A DNA stretch of 64,000 nucleotides from Mycolicibacterium novocastrense (lineage in GTDB: Bacteria; Actinomycetota; Actinomycetes; Mycobacteriales; Mycobacteriaceae). The DNA lies in NCBI RefSeq assembly GCF_001570485.1, contig NZ_BCTA01000093.1:62001-126000 (forward strand), in the 5' to 3' direction. Of the stretch, positions 17,538-26,653 are shown in pieces. Below the pieces are notes generated by a model. That model was not told the DNA's origin, made no database searches, and saw only the letters and a list, made by a program, of their open reading frames with translations. Position 1 is the stretch's first letter, and each line of letters begins with the position of its first letter. The position numbers and the translations under genes were made by a program.

Positions 17538-18010
17538 GACTCCTTCTCCCTTCCGTCGTCGGCGGTATCGGCGGCGTGGGCATCGGGTTCGGCCATCTGA
17601 TGCAGCAATACCGTCATCACGCCGACGACGAGAAGGAAGATGCCGAGGTCGAAGATCAGCGGAGTGAACAATTCCAACGATCCGAAGGTGGTGACGCGTT
17701 CACCGGGACCGGGTTCATGGCTGAACAACGGCGCGTTGAACAGCATCGGGAAGAACCCGACGGCCAGCGACAACAGCAGCCCGCCGACTGCACAGTGCGG
17801 TGAGTAGCGGAGCGGGGGCAACAGGCGCTCGGCGTCGGTGGCCCCGAAAGCCACGTAGCACAAGGCGATTGCGAGCGCGACCACCATGCCGGCGGCGAAG
17901 CCGTCGCCGACGTCGGTGTAACCCTTGACGATCAGAGCGGCCGCCACCATGATGCTGGGCCCGAGCAGAAGCCGCGCCACCACCCGCAAGACCACGCTCG
18001 TCCGCTTCAC
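17534..18010 (-). CDS. mrpB: Mrp antiporter subunit B
   Basis: A 158-residue MnhB-domain membrane protein with four hydrophobic segments. RLLLGPSIMVAAALIVKGY and DVGDGFAAGMVVALAIAL near the start are family-typical. GTG 18010 overlaps the mrpA stop (GTGA). Here MrpB is a separate gene, and the preceding MrpA carries the usual MbhD/MbhE-like C-terminal part. Confidence 0.9.
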   Translation of the reverse strand: MKRTSVVLRVVARLLLGPSIMVAAALIVKGYTDVGDGFAAGMVVALAIALCYVAFGATDAERLLPPLRYSPHCAVGGLLLSLAVGFFPMLFNAPLFSHEPGPGERVTTFGSLELFTPLIFDLGIFLLVVGVMTVLLHQMAEPDAHAADTADDGREKES

Positions 18011-20313
18011 CAGAGTCTGCCTCTCCGCAGCAGAGTCGCCACCCCGACGACGGCGACCAGCAGCACGGTAATCTCCCCGAGCGTGTCCAGGCCGCGGAAA
18101 TCGGTGATGATCACGGTGACGACGTCCTCGCCGTGTGCGCTCGGCGTGCGCCGGATGTACTCCTCGGCCACCCCGGACATTTGCGTCGGCGCGGACAGGA
18201 ATCCCCAGATGCTGACGAACGCAGCGATTCCCGCGACCCCACCGGCAATCACGTTGCGCCACTGGCGAATCCGCTCCGCACGCTTCGGCGGCGCCGGATC
18301 GATTGGGCCGCTGGACGGGACCCGTTTGGGCAGCCGGTTGAACGCGGCGATGAAGACCAGCGTGATCATCGTCTCGACCAGCACCGCCACCAGCGCGATG
18401 TCGGGCGCCGCGACCAGGGCATAGACGGCGGCCAGCGCGAAGCCGACCACCGACAGCGCCAGCACCATCCCGACCCGCGTGCCGATCCGGGCGGTCGCCA
18501 GGGTGGCGATGGCGACCAGCCCCAGCAGCGGCAGGATCAACCAGTCGCTTCCGCGCACCGCGCCCACCGCGTACTCGCCGGCCGTCGGCGTCACCGCGAA
18601 CGCCAACGCGGTCAGCACGCCCGCGGGCACGAGCACGGCTGCGACGCTGCTGCGCAGGTCGCGAACCTCCATGTCGTGGATGGCAGCAGAGATACGCCCC
18701 AGCGCGCGAAGGCTTCTGGTGTAGATGCGCAGCGACCCCGCGCGCTCACCCGCCCGGGCCAGAGCCCGCGCCAGGCGGTCGCGCACTCGCGGCGTGGCGA
18801 TCAGCACCGCCGCCAGCGCCCATACGCTCAGCGCCATCAGGTTCGCCGGACGCGCGTCGAGATGGTAGGCCGGCGACAGGTGCACCGGGGCGGCGTTGGT
18901 GACCGAGCCGGCGTCCGCGGCCAGTCCGCTGGCCAGCTGCGGCGCCAGCCCTCCGGCCACGCTGACCGCCGCAAGAACGACGACGGGTGCGGTGAGGGCG
19001 ACAGACACCGCCCGCGGCTGCGCCCGCGTGGGGCCCAGGAACAGCATCATCCAGAAGCGGCCGATGTAGGTCAGCGTCAGTACCGCGGCAAGGACGGCGA
19101 GCGCGGTCGGCACCGCTCCGGCCGCACCGGCCGCGTCGAAAAACAGTTCGTCTTTGAAGAACCCGGCCGTCAGGGGCAGCCCCGCCAGGCTGGCGGCCGC
19201 GATACCGGCCGCGGCGGCGAGCACCGGTTGGCGCCGGCCCAGCCCGCCGAGCCGGGACAGTCGGTCCTCCCCCGTCGCCATCGTCACCGCGCCCGCGGTC
19301 ATGAACAGGGCGCTCTTGGCCACACCGTGCGCCAGTACGTAGAACGCGGCCGCGCCCGCCGCGGCCCCGCCGCCGATGCCGTAGAGCATCACGACGTAGC
19401 CGTACTGCGAGATCGTCGAGTAGGCCAGCACCTGCTTGAGAACATCCTGGCCCAGCGCGAGCACCCCTCCGACGACGATGGATGCCACGCCGACGACGAG
19501 CAGGCCGGTGAGCACGGCGTCGCTGCGGGCCAACAGCGGATGCACCCGGCCGAGCACGAGCACGCCCGCCGCCACCATCGCCGCCGAATGCAGATAGGCC
19601 GAGACCGGCGTCGGGGCCGCCATCGCCTTGGGCAACCAGAAGTGCAGCGGCACCTGCGCGCTCTTGGCCAGAACCGCCACCGCGAGCAGCGCCGCGGCGA
19701 CGGTGGTCGTCGTCCCGGGCTCGACCCGCTCGAGCAACACCGGAATCGAGAAGGTCCCGTGAGTCGCGTACAACAGCACCGCGGCGATCAGCATCGCCAC
19801 GGCGCTGGCGACCGTGATCACCAGCGCCATCAGCGCCGCTCGACGCGCCTTCTGTTCGCTCCGGTCGAACCCGATCAGAAAGTACGAGCAGATCGCGGTG
19901 ATGTCGAAGAAGACGAACAGCAGCACGAGATCCTGCGCGGTGGCCAACCCGACCATCGACACCGCGAACAGCACCATCCACGGCCAGAACCGCCACCGCT
20001 CCCGCGCCGGCCGGTCTTCGTGCGCCAGGTGCAGTGACAGGTACCCGGTCCCGTACCAGAACACGAGCGCACCGATGCCGCAGGCCAGCATCGAGTACAG
20101 GGCGGCAAGACCGTCGAACGAGAAGCTCAGGTGCAGGTCCAGCGACGGTACCCATGGCACCGTGAACTCGCCGCCACCGTTGAGCCACATCCACAGACAC
20201 AGCACGAACCCGATCAGTGCGAGCGCGGCCGAAGCCCAACCCTGCCAGTCGGCGGGCAACTTCGACGGGCTCGTCGCGGCGCCGGTTACCCCGCTGCTCG
20301 AGGCTTTGGCCAC
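18007..20313 (-). CDS. mrpA: Mrp antiporter subunit A
   Basis: A 768-residue subunit, the largest of the complex. The N-terminal two thirds are NuoL-like: FFDITAICSYFLIGFD, then AKSAQVPLHFWLPKAMAAPT with the conserved Lys, and AYSTISQYGYVV. The C-terminal part has an MbhD-like helix bundle (VYALVAAPDIALVAVLVETM) and an MbhE-like end (DFRGLDTLGEITVL). It exchanges Na+ or K+ for protons, supporting pH and salt tolerance. GTG 20313 is preceded by GAGGAG; the frame continues 46 codons upstream without a better start. It begins a complete ABCDEFG operon. Confidence 0.93.
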   Translation of the reverse strand: MAKASSSGVTGAATSPSKLPADWQGWASAALALIGFVLCLWMWLNGGGEFTVPWVPSLDLHLSFSFDGLAALYSMLACGIGALVFWYGTGYLSLHLAHEDRPARERWRFWPWMVLFAVSMVGLATAQDLVLLFVFFDITAICSYFLIGFDRSEQKARRAALMALVITVASAVAMLIAAVLLYATHGTFSIPVLLERVEPGTTTTVAAALLAVAVLAKSAQVPLHFWLPKAMAAPTPVSAYLHSAAMVAAGVLVLGRVHPLLARSDAVLTGLLVVGVASIVVGGVLALGQDVLKQVLAYSTISQYGYVVMLYGIGGGAAAGAAAFYVLAHGVAKSALFMTAGAVTMATGEDRLSRLGGLGRRQPVLAAAAGIAAASLAGLPLTAGFFKDELFFDAAGAAGAVPTALAVLAAVLTLTYIGRFWMMLFLGPTRAQPRAVSVALTAPVVVLAAVSVAGGLAPQLASGLAADAGSVTNAAPVHLSPAYHLDARPANLMALSVWALAAVLIATPRVRDRLARALARAGERAGSLRIYTRSLRALGRISAAIHDMEVRDLRSSVAAVLVPAGVLTALAFAVTPTAGEYAVGAVRGSDWLILPLLGLVAIATLATARIGTRVGMVLALSVVGFALAAVYALVAAPDIALVAVLVETMITLVFIAAFNRLPKRVPSSGPIDPAPPKRAERIRQWRNVIAGGVAGIAAFVSIWGFLSAPTQMSGVAEEYIRRTPSAHGEDVVTVIITDFRGLDTLGEITVLLVAVVGVATLLRRGRLW

Positions 20314-20685
20314 GAGGTGCTCCTCGCAGACAGACGGATGAATCTGGCGACACACCGCTTGCACCGCCTGATCCCCAATACCCGCCCCAGACGGGATTAT
20401 GCCGTCGGCTCGAGCCTGGCCCCCACTTACCGAATCGGACCGCGGATACACCCGGACAAACCAGTAACGGCAATCACCGCTCTAGCGACCTCACGATCGC
20501 GTTACGGGCAGTTGGCCTTGGCGACAGCCTCCGAGCCGATCGGCGCGCGCGCCGCGATCGGCGACTCGTACGCCTTGGATCCCGCGAAAGTCAGAGAGCC
20601 GCCCAAGGGTTGGCGACCACGCGTTCGCTTCCTCAGGCCCGGGATGATCACCAGCGCCGCCGTGGTGGGCGAGCTATCCAGTGCC
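20314..20685. other. Intergenic region before mrpA
   Basis: These 372 bases lie between the end of the M20 hydrolase gene and the start of mrpA, both leftward. GCCGATCG (20535-20542) and CGATCGGC (20555-20562) form a hairpin around a GC-alternating loop; it may terminate the hydrolase transcript or fold in an mrpA leader. I see no convincing gene, and no riboswitch class I can name. Confidence 0.45.
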
Positions 20686-22134
20686 TCACCCGAGGTATGC
20701 CAGAGTCGCAGCGATCGCGGCTTCGGTTCCGGTGCGCAGGGTCGGCTGAATCGCAGGCGCGAATTCTGGGTTGTGGTTCGCCACGACGTGCTGGCCCGGG
20801 AGGAACCCGCCATTGCTCCAGTACGTGTAGGGCACGCCGAAGGCATCGGGGATACGGCTGAAGTCCTCAGATGCGGTGGCCGGCTCCAGTTCATGCACCC
20901 TGTCGGGCCCGAAGGCCTGTGTGAAGGCCTGTGTCACAGCGTCTGTCACCTGTGGGTCGTTCACGGTGCGCGGGAACGTGGCAATCGTCTCGAAGGTGGG
21001 TTCCTTCGGCGAGCCGGAGGCTTCGCACTCCGCTCGCACGATCCTGTCGATGGAACCCAGGATCGTGTCCCGCACCGCGGGGTCGTAGGTGCGCACATTG
21101 AGCAGGAGCTCGGCCCGGTCGGCGATGACGTTCGGGGAGTCACCGATCCGAACCGACCCGACGGTGACCACACCGAAGTCACCGGGCGCGATCTCTCGGG
21201 AGACGATGCCCTGCAGCCGCATCACGATGGCCGAGGCCAGCACCGCGGGGTCGACACCCAGATGCGGCATCGAGCCGTGAGAACCCTGCCCGAAGACGGT
21301 CACCTTGAGGCTGTCGCCGGCAGACAGCACCGGGCCGGTCCGGGTGGCGACATGGCCGGCTTGGGGCGCCGTCAGGACGTGCTGGCCCAAGCACACGTCG
21401 GGTTTGACGTCGGCGAGCTTGTCGACAAGCCCGTCGTCGACCATCGCCTGCGCGCCTTTGCCGGTCTCCTCGCCGGGTTGGAACAACGCCAGATAGGTGC
21501 CCGACCACGCGTTCCTGTTCTTGGCCAGCAGTGCAGCGGCACCCAGTGCGGATGCCACATGGGCGTCGTGGCCGCAGGCATGCATCTTTCCCGGTTCCGT
21601 GGAGGCGTACTCCAAGCCGGTCGCCTCCGTCACCGGGAGGGCATCCATGTCTGCGCGGAAGAGAACACTGCGGCCTTCGCCGTTGCGGATGACGCCGACG
21701 ACCCCGCCGCCGATCTGCAGGATCTCCTCGACACCGACCTCCTGGAGCTTGTCGGTCACCTTGCCCGCGGTGCGCGCTTCTTCGCCCCACACGTCGGGGT
21801 GGCGGTGGAGGTCCTTGTAGAACTCCTCCTGCCACACCTGCACTTCATCGATTCCATTCATGACGTTTCCCAGTTCGGCCGGAGAGACTGAGGGATTCAC
21901 CGAGGGCGCGGGCGCCTCGGAGGTGCCGGCACCCTGATCCGACCCGTCGCGCGACCCGCAGGCGGCCAGCAGCGCCGCCGCTGTGAGGACGCCGGCCGCG
22001 CCGATCACCTGACGCCGCGACACAGACCGCGCTGCCGCCGGATCTGTCTTCTTCGGCGAGTCGGATATCAGCGCATGACCGCACCCGCACATATGCGCAG
22101 CGAAAAACTCGTCGGTCATAGACATCGTCGTCAC
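20686..22134 (-). CDS. Tat-exported M20-family amidohydrolase, lipoprotein
   Basis: A 482-residue metal-dependent amidohydrolase/carboxypeptidase of the M20D type. After a 38-residue head containing MCGCGH (residues 15-20) comes a Tat signal, SRRQVIGAAG, ending in lipobox LAAC (Cys59). Catalytic-domain ligands are RADMDALP, HACGHDAHV and QPGEETGKGA (general base Glu); HGSMPHLG begins the dimerisation domain. Substrates in the family include N-acyl amino acids and peptides; the substrate here cannot be read. It is divergent from the glucose dehydrogenase gene. Confidence 0.85.
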   Translation of the reverse strand: MTTMSMTDEFFAAHMCGCGHALISDSPKKTDPAAARSVSRRQVIGAAGVLTAAALLAACGSRDGSDQGAGTSEAPAPSVNPSVSPAELGNVMNGIDEVQVWQEEFYKDLHRHPDVWGEEARTAGKVTDKLQEVGVEEILQIGGGVVGVIRNGEGRSVLFRADMDALPVTEATGLEYASTEPGKMHACGHDAHVASALGAAALLAKNRNAWSGTYLALFQPGEETGKGAQAMVDDGLVDKLADVKPDVCLGQHVLTAPQAGHVATRTGPVLSAGDSLKVTVFGQGSHGSMPHLGVDPAVLASAIVMRLQGIVSREIAPGDFGVVTVGSVRIGDSPNVIADRAELLLNVRTYDPAVRDTILGSIDRIVRAECEASGSPKEPTFETIATFPRTVNDPQVTDAVTQAFTQAFGPDRVHELEPATASEDFSRIPDAFGVPYTYWSNGGFLPGQHVVANHNPEFAPAIQPTLRTGTEAAIAATLAYLG

Positions 22135-22262
22135 TTCCCTCGACTACACGTCGTGAGCATCGCTGCGGGCATCGCGTTGGGCGGCTGAAGGAGCGGACGG
22201 CTTGGCGTTGTCACAGTTCTCCTCGGTGTGCAGATGGGTGCGCTGAGATGTCTGCGACGCGG

Positions 22263-22287
22263 ATACCCGCCCGAGTGCAGCTCAACC
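22263..22287 (-). promoter_or_regulatory. Possible SigF-like promoter for the M20 gene
   Basis: On the minus strand GGTT, 15 bases, then GGGTAT approximates the SigF consensus (third T of GTTT is G). It would give a leader of about 120 bases. Weak match. Confidence 0.3.
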
Positions 22288-22348
22288 TGGTGCGTGGAAT
22301 CGCCTCGTCCTTCGCCTCAGTAGCCGGCGCAACCGTGCCGCATGACTA

Positions 22349-22366
22349 AACCGATTCAAATCGGTT
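22349..22366. promoter_or_regulatory. Palindromic operator-like site before glucose dehydrogenase
   Basis: AACCGATT, CA, AATCGGTT: perfect 8-bp arms with a 2-base centre, 33 bases before the ATG at 22399. The size and symmetry fit a dimeric repressor site. The regulator is not identifiable in the window. Confidence 0.6.
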
Positions 22367-22398
22367 ATCCGGAAGTTGATGACCACCAGAGCCTGCTC

Positions 22399-23466
22399 AT
22401 GCGCGCGTTGACCGTCATTCCGGGTAAGCCCGGATCCGTCGCGGTGTCCGACGTACCCGACCCCTCGCCGCAGGCGGACGAGCTACTGGTCGAAGGCATC
22501 GCCCTCGGAATCTGCGGCACCGACAAGGAGATCGTCGCCGGCGAATACGGCTCGGCCCCTTCGGGGTTCGACCAGCTGATTCTGGGCCATGAATCGCTCG
22601 GTCGCGTCAAGCAGACTCCCGACGACAGCCGGTTCACCGTCGGCGACCTCGTCGTCGGTGTGGTACGCCGACCCGATCCCGTGCCCTGCGGTGCCTGTGC
22701 GCGCGGCGAGTTCGACATGTGCCGCAACGGCCGCTACACCGAGCGGGGCATCAAAGGATTACCGGGGTACGGCAGTCAACTGTGGTGTGTGTCAATCGAT
22801 TACGCCGTCCGTCTCACACCGTCGCTGGAGCGAGTCGGAATGCTGCTGGAACCGACGTCAGTGTTGGCCAAGGCGTGGGAACAAATCGACCGCATCGGAA
22901 ACCGGTCATGGTTCGATCCGCAGAAAGTGTTGGTCACCGGCGCGGGACCGATCGGGTTGCTCGCCGCGCTGATCGGTGTGCAGCGCGGCCTACAGACACA
23001 CGTACTTGACCAGGTAACCGAGGGTGTCAAGCCGGACCTGGTCAAGGATCTGGGTGCCACCTATCACACCGACGACATCGACACCGTCGCCGGCAAGCTG
23101 CAGCCCGACGTCGTCATCGAGGCCACGGGCGCCAAATCTCTGGTGTTCGGGGCGCTGGCCAACACCGCGGGTTACGGCATCACCTGCCTGACCGGGGTGT
23201 CACCCGAGGGACGCCATCTCACGGTGGATGCCGGCGCGATCAACCGCGAGATCGTGTTGGAGAACGACGCGGTGGTCGGGTCGGTCAACGCCAATCTGCG
23301 GCACTACCAATCGGCAGCTGAGGCGTTGGAGCGCGCCGACAGCGCGTGGTTGGAGCGGCTGATCACGCGCCGGGTTCCCTTGGAGCAGGCGACCGAGGCG
23401 TTCGACGACTCAGGCGATGTCGAAGGCGACGTCAAGGTGGTCATCGACCTCGATGGGCCGGCCTAG
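22399..23466 (+). CDS. Zinc-dependent glucose 1-dehydrogenase family protein
   Basis: A 355-residue medium-chain dehydrogenase. The catalytic zinc ligand and NAD(P)-MDR start are GICGTDKE (Cys about 40) and GHES. A structural-zinc lobe has CGACARGEFDMC (four-Cys type). The Rossmann motif is VTGAGPIGLLAAL (about 194-206). Overall it resembles archaeal-type glucose 1-dehydrogenases rather than alcohol dehydrogenases. ATG 22399 is preferred to 22342, because the family begins at MRALTV and the upstream 19 codons contain the palindrome. It lies 3 bp before a GH15 glycosidase, suggesting joint glucose release and oxidation (inference). Confidence 0.8.
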   Translation: MRALTVIPGKPGSVAVSDVPDPSPQADELLVEGIALGICGTDKEIVAGEYGSAPSGFDQLILGHESLGRVKQTPDDSRFTVGDLVVGVVRRPDPVPCGACARGEFDMCRNGRYTERGIKGLPGYGSQLWCVSIDYAVRLTPSLERVGMLLEPTSVLAKAWEQIDRIGNRSWFDPQKVLVTGAGPIGLLAALIGVQRGLQTHVLDQVTEGVKPDLVKDLGATYHTDDIDTVAGKLQPDVVIEATGAKSLVFGALANTAGYGITCLTGVSPEGRHLTVDAGAINREIVLENDAVVGSVNANLRHYQSAAEALERADSAWLERLITRRVPLEQATEAFDDSGDVEGDVKVVIDLDGPA

Positions 23467-23469
23467 CCG

Positions 23470-25269
23470 ATGGCCCTGATCGAGGACTACGCGCTGTTGG
23501 GCGACCTGCAGACCGCGGCCCTGGTCGGTCGCGACGGGGCGATCGACTGGCTGTGCCTGCCCCGGTTCGACTCGCCGGCATGTTTCGCCGCGCTACTCGG
23601 CGGCGAAGAGGCCGGGCTGTGGCGTCTTGGCCCGGCGGCCGGCGGTCCGGCCACCCGTCGCCGTTACCGTGGCGATTCCCTCGTACTGGAAAGTGAGTGG
23701 GACACGCCCGACGGAACGGTTCGGGTGCTGGACTGCATGCCGCCGCGCGGTGGGGCCGCCGACGTGGTGCGCGTCGTGGAAGGCGTGAGCGGCCGGGTCC
23801 CGATGCGGATGACGTTGAGACTGCGGTTCGATTACGGCCATATCGTGCCGTGGGTTCGGCGCGAGGATGGGGTCCTTGCCGCTGTCGCCGGCCCCGACGC
23901 GGTCTGGCTGCATACTCCGGTCGCATACCGCGGTGAAGATCTCACCACCGTCGCCGAGTTCGAAGTGGCTGCCGGACAACGGCTCCCGTTCGTATTGGTG
24001 TACACCGAATCACACCTGCCGCGGCCCGAGCCGGTCGATCCCGAACGTGCCCTGGTCGACACCGAGCGGTTCTGGAGCGACTGGATCTCGCGGTGTCGCT
24101 ACCGGGGCCGCTGGGAAGAGGAGGTGCGACGGTCTCTGGTGCTGTTGAAGGCGTTGACGTACGCGCCGACGGGCGGCATCGCCGCGGCCGCGACCACATC
24201 GCTGCCCGAGCAGCTGGGTGGCGAAAGAAACTGGGACTACCGCTATTGCTGGCTGCGCGACGCGACGTTCACCCTGCAGGCGTTGCTCGGTACCGGTTTC
24301 GTCGCAGAAGCCCGGGCGTGGCGGGAATGGCTGATTCGCGCGGTCGCCGGCGACCCGGCCGAGCTGCGGATCATGTACGGGCTCGACGGCAGCCGTCGGC
24401 TGCCCGAGTACGAATTACCGTGGCTTCCCGGTTACGAGGGTTCGGCGCCGGTACGCATCGGCAACGACGCGGCCGGTCAGTTCCAGCTCGACGTGTGGGG
24501 TGAGGTGCTCGACAGCATGCATCTGGCCCGCGTCGCGGGTCTGGAACGGACCGACACGACGTGGGGTGTGCAGCGTGCGTTGCTCGACTACCTCGAAGGC
24601 AACTGGGACGAACCTGACAACAGCTTGTGGGAGATGCGCGGGCCGCGGCGCCACTTCGTCCACTCGAAGGTGATGGCGTGGGCCGGAGTCGACCGCGCCG
24701 TGCATTCGATCGAGAAGCAGAACCTGGAGGGTCCCGTCGACAAGTGGCGCGAACTGCGTGAGCGTATCCATTCCGACGTCTGCACCAATGGCTATGACGC
24801 GCAACGTAATACCTTCACCCAGTACTACGGTTCCAAAGGCTTGGATGCGGCGCTTCTGCTCATTCCCCGGGTCGGGTTTCTGCCGTGGTCCGACCCCCGC
24901 GTGCGCGGTACCGTCGACGCGGTGCGAGAGGAATTGAGCGTCGACGGATTCCTGCTTCGCTACAACACCGAGATGGGCGTCGACGGGCTTCCGGGCGAGG
25001 AAGGTGCGTTCCTGATGTGCAGCTTCTGGCTCGTGGACGCCCTGCACGGCACCGGTCGCAGCGAGGAGGCGACGTCGTTGTTCACCCGTCTGTTGGGTCT
25101 TCGCAACGATGTCGGAATGCTCAGTGAGGAATACGATCCCTACGCCGGCCGGCATCTCGGCAACACCCCTCAGGCGTTCAGTCTGGTCGGACTCATCAAT
25201 TCGGCGCGAGACCTTTCAGGCATTCGCACCGAAACCGACGCGCTGCGATCCGAACAAGATCTCCGGTGA
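23470..25269 (+). CDS. GH15 glycoside hydrolase (glucoamylase/trehalase type)
   Basis: A 599-residue cytoplasmic glycosidase. An N-terminal beta-sandwich starts IEDYALLGDLQTAALVGRDG and IDWLCLPRFDSPACF. The (alpha/alpha)6 catalytic domain begins near residue 225, with GGERNWDYRYCWLRDATFT, the GH15 hallmark. The likely catalytic acids are in EMRGPRRHFVHSK (around residue 389) and in GEEGAFLMCSFW (around 512). Mycobacterial members of this subfamily include a trehalase, so trehalose or an alpha-glucan is the likely substrate. It follows the glucose dehydrogenase by 3 bp. Confidence 0.85.
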   Translation: MALIEDYALLGDLQTAALVGRDGAIDWLCLPRFDSPACFAALLGGEEAGLWRLGPAAGGPATRRRYRGDSLVLESEWDTPDGTVRVLDCMPPRGGAADVVRVVEGVSGRVPMRMTLRLRFDYGHIVPWVRREDGVLAAVAGPDAVWLHTPVAYRGEDLTTVAEFEVAAGQRLPFVLVYTESHLPRPEPVDPERALVDTERFWSDWISRCRYRGRWEEEVRRSLVLLKALTYAPTGGIAAAATTSLPEQLGGERNWDYRYCWLRDATFTLQALLGTGFVAEARAWREWLIRAVAGDPAELRIMYGLDGSRRLPEYELPWLPGYEGSAPVRIGNDAAGQFQLDVWGEVLDSMHLARVAGLERTDTTWGVQRALLDYLEGNWDEPDNSLWEMRGPRRHFVHSKVMAWAGVDRAVHSIEKQNLEGPVDKWRELRERIHSDVCTNGYDAQRNTFTQYYGSKGLDAALLLIPRVGFLPWSDPRVRGTVDAVREELSVDGFLLRYNTEMGVDGLPGEEGAFLMCSFWLVDALHGTGRSEEATSLFTRLLGLRNDVGMLSEEYDPYAGRHLGNTPQAFSLVGLINSARDLSGIRTETDALRSEQDLR

Positions 25270-25296
25270 GCGGGCCCCTTGGCGGTCGACGCATCG

Positions 25297-25313
25297 GGCG
25301 CCGGGGTGGCGCC
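25297..25313. terminator. Possible bidirectional hairpin
   Basis: GGCGCC, five-base loop GGGGT, GGCGCC between the convergent GH15 and lipase genes. The stem is only 6 bp and has no T-run. Confidence 0.3.
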
Positions 25314-25314
25314 T

Positions 25315-26631
25315 CTAGAACCGTCCGCAGTTCGGCGCTGTGGGCACACCCTTGAATCGGTCGGCGATCCACTGCATGGCGGGTTCGCCGTCGACCAGCA
25401 TGGGCAGGCCGTGGTTGACCATCGCCTTGTTGAGGAACGGTGGCTGCTCGTTGGTGCGCGCCTCGACGTCTGCGCCCTGTGCGCACCAGTCGCGACCCAT
25501 CTGCATCGCCGGCGCCCACGGGACCAGCGGGTCGTATCGGTTGGCGTTGATGAGTACGGGCGCATTGGGTTTCATGCGGCCCAGCTTCTGTTCCTCGAAC
25601 AGCGACTTGAACGGCTCCTGCTCGACGAGTTCGAAGATGTCCTGATTGAAGTACGGCTGAAGGTGCCGGAACATGAACTTCGTCAGCGTCTCTGCGACGC
25701 ACTGGGCCTGTACCTTGAACAGCATGTCGGCGCCGCGCGGTGTCAGCGTCGCCCGGATCGCCGCCTCGTGTTCGGGGTAGGCCCTCATCACCCCGTTCAG
25801 CGCGTAACCCACTGCCCCGATCAGCATGCTGCCGTCGATGAACGGGAACAGCGCTTTCAGGTCGGCGGGCGGCGCCCCGGCGTAGGAGCCGACCACGTCG
25901 AGTTCGGGGGCGTACGACTCGGCCATCTCCGCGGCGGACGCCGCCGCGCCCCCGCCCTGTGAATAACCCCAGAACGCCAGCGGGCCGTCGGGGGTCAGCG
26001 AGGTACCGGGCAGGTTCTTGGCGGCGCGGGCCGCGTCGAGCATCGCGTGGCCCTGCGACACCCGATTCGCGTAGGTGTGCAGGCCCGGGGTACCCAGACC
26101 CTCGTAATCGGTCATGACGATCGCGAAACCGCGCGCGACCATCGTCGCGACGAACAACTCCTCGTAGTTGAACGCGAGGTCGAGGTACGGCGACCAGTGG
26201 ATGCCCTGGTTGAACTGCCGCGACGGCGCGCACTGGTCGCCCTGGCCCTGGGTGCCCGGGCCGTAGACGATCAGCGGCCGCGGCCCGCCGAACGGCCACG
26301 GCGCATGCGGTTCGAAGTAGGTACCGGTGACGACGTTCGGGTTACCACGAGCGTCGTTGCTGCGGTACATGATTCGCGTGCCGTCGGCCATGATCATGCC
26401 GAGTTCGCCGGACGGTTCGAGCACCAGGCGCGACGGCTCCGTGCGGACCAGGTCGCCGGGCTTGCCCGGCGGCAACGGATCCGGCGGCGTGTAGAACGCC
26501 TGGTACTCGTCCTCGTTGAAGTAGGGATGGTGATCGTCGATGGTCGGGTCGTCGGCCGCCGCGGGCACCGGGGTGCCCCACACCAATGCGAACACGAACG
26601 CGATGACCAACCCGCGCACGCCGCGACCCAC
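25315..26631 (-). CDS. Secreted lipase (LIP family)
   Basis: A 438-residue exported alpha/beta-hydrolase. The signal peptide (GLVIAFVFALVWGTPVPAAA) ends near residue 27. The nucleophile elbow is GYSQGG (Ser near 221), in AFWGYSQGGGAAASAAEMA, typical of the secretory lipase family with Candida and mycobacterial members. IVYGPGTQGQGDQCAPS and the C-terminal NRYDPLVPWAPAMQMGRDWC hold the remaining family regions and a likely disulfide. It would hydrolyse esters or lipids outside the cell. The GTG at 26631 has a -10-like TAGGGT 6 bases upstream. Confidence 0.85.
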   Translation of the reverse strand: MGRGVRGLVIAFVFALVWGTPVPAAADDPTIDDHHPYFNEDEYQAFYTPPDPLPPGKPGDLVRTEPSRLVLEPSGELGMIMADGTRIMYRSNDARGNPNVVTGTYFEPHAPWPFGGPRPLIVYGPGTQGQGDQCAPSRQFNQGIHWSPYLDLAFNYEELFVATMVARGFAIVMTDYEGLGTPGLHTYANRVSQGHAMLDAARAAKNLPGTSLTPDGPLAFWGYSQGGGAAASAAEMAESYAPELDVVGSYAGAPPADLKALFPFIDGSMLIGAVGYALNGVMRAYPEHEAAIRATLTPRGADMLFKVQAQCVAETLTKFMFRHLQPYFNQDIFELVEQEPFKSLFEEQKLGRMKPNAPVLINANRYDPLVPWAPAMQMGRDWCAQGADVEARTNEQPPFLNKAMVNHGLPMLVDGEPAMQWIADRFKGVPTAPNCGRF

Positions 26632-26637
26632 GCGCCG

Positions 26638-26643
26638 ACCCTA
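26638..26643 (-). promoter_or_regulatory. Leaderless-type -10 element before the lipase gene
   Basis: TAGGGT on the minus strand, 6 bases before the GTG at 26631, without a Shine-Dalgarno site between them. Confidence 0.5.
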
Positions 26644-26653
26644 ACAAGAACCA

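Noticed and set aside
18133..20037. A 634-codon open frame on the plus strand
   Set aside because: It is antisense to mrpA, rich in Arg/His/Gln/Gly as expected for a shadow frame in high-GC DNA, with no recognisable domain.
20314..20685. Known riboswitch class before mrpA
   Set aside because: No motif I know for Na+ or c-di-AMP riboswitches could be placed; only one hairpin is clear.
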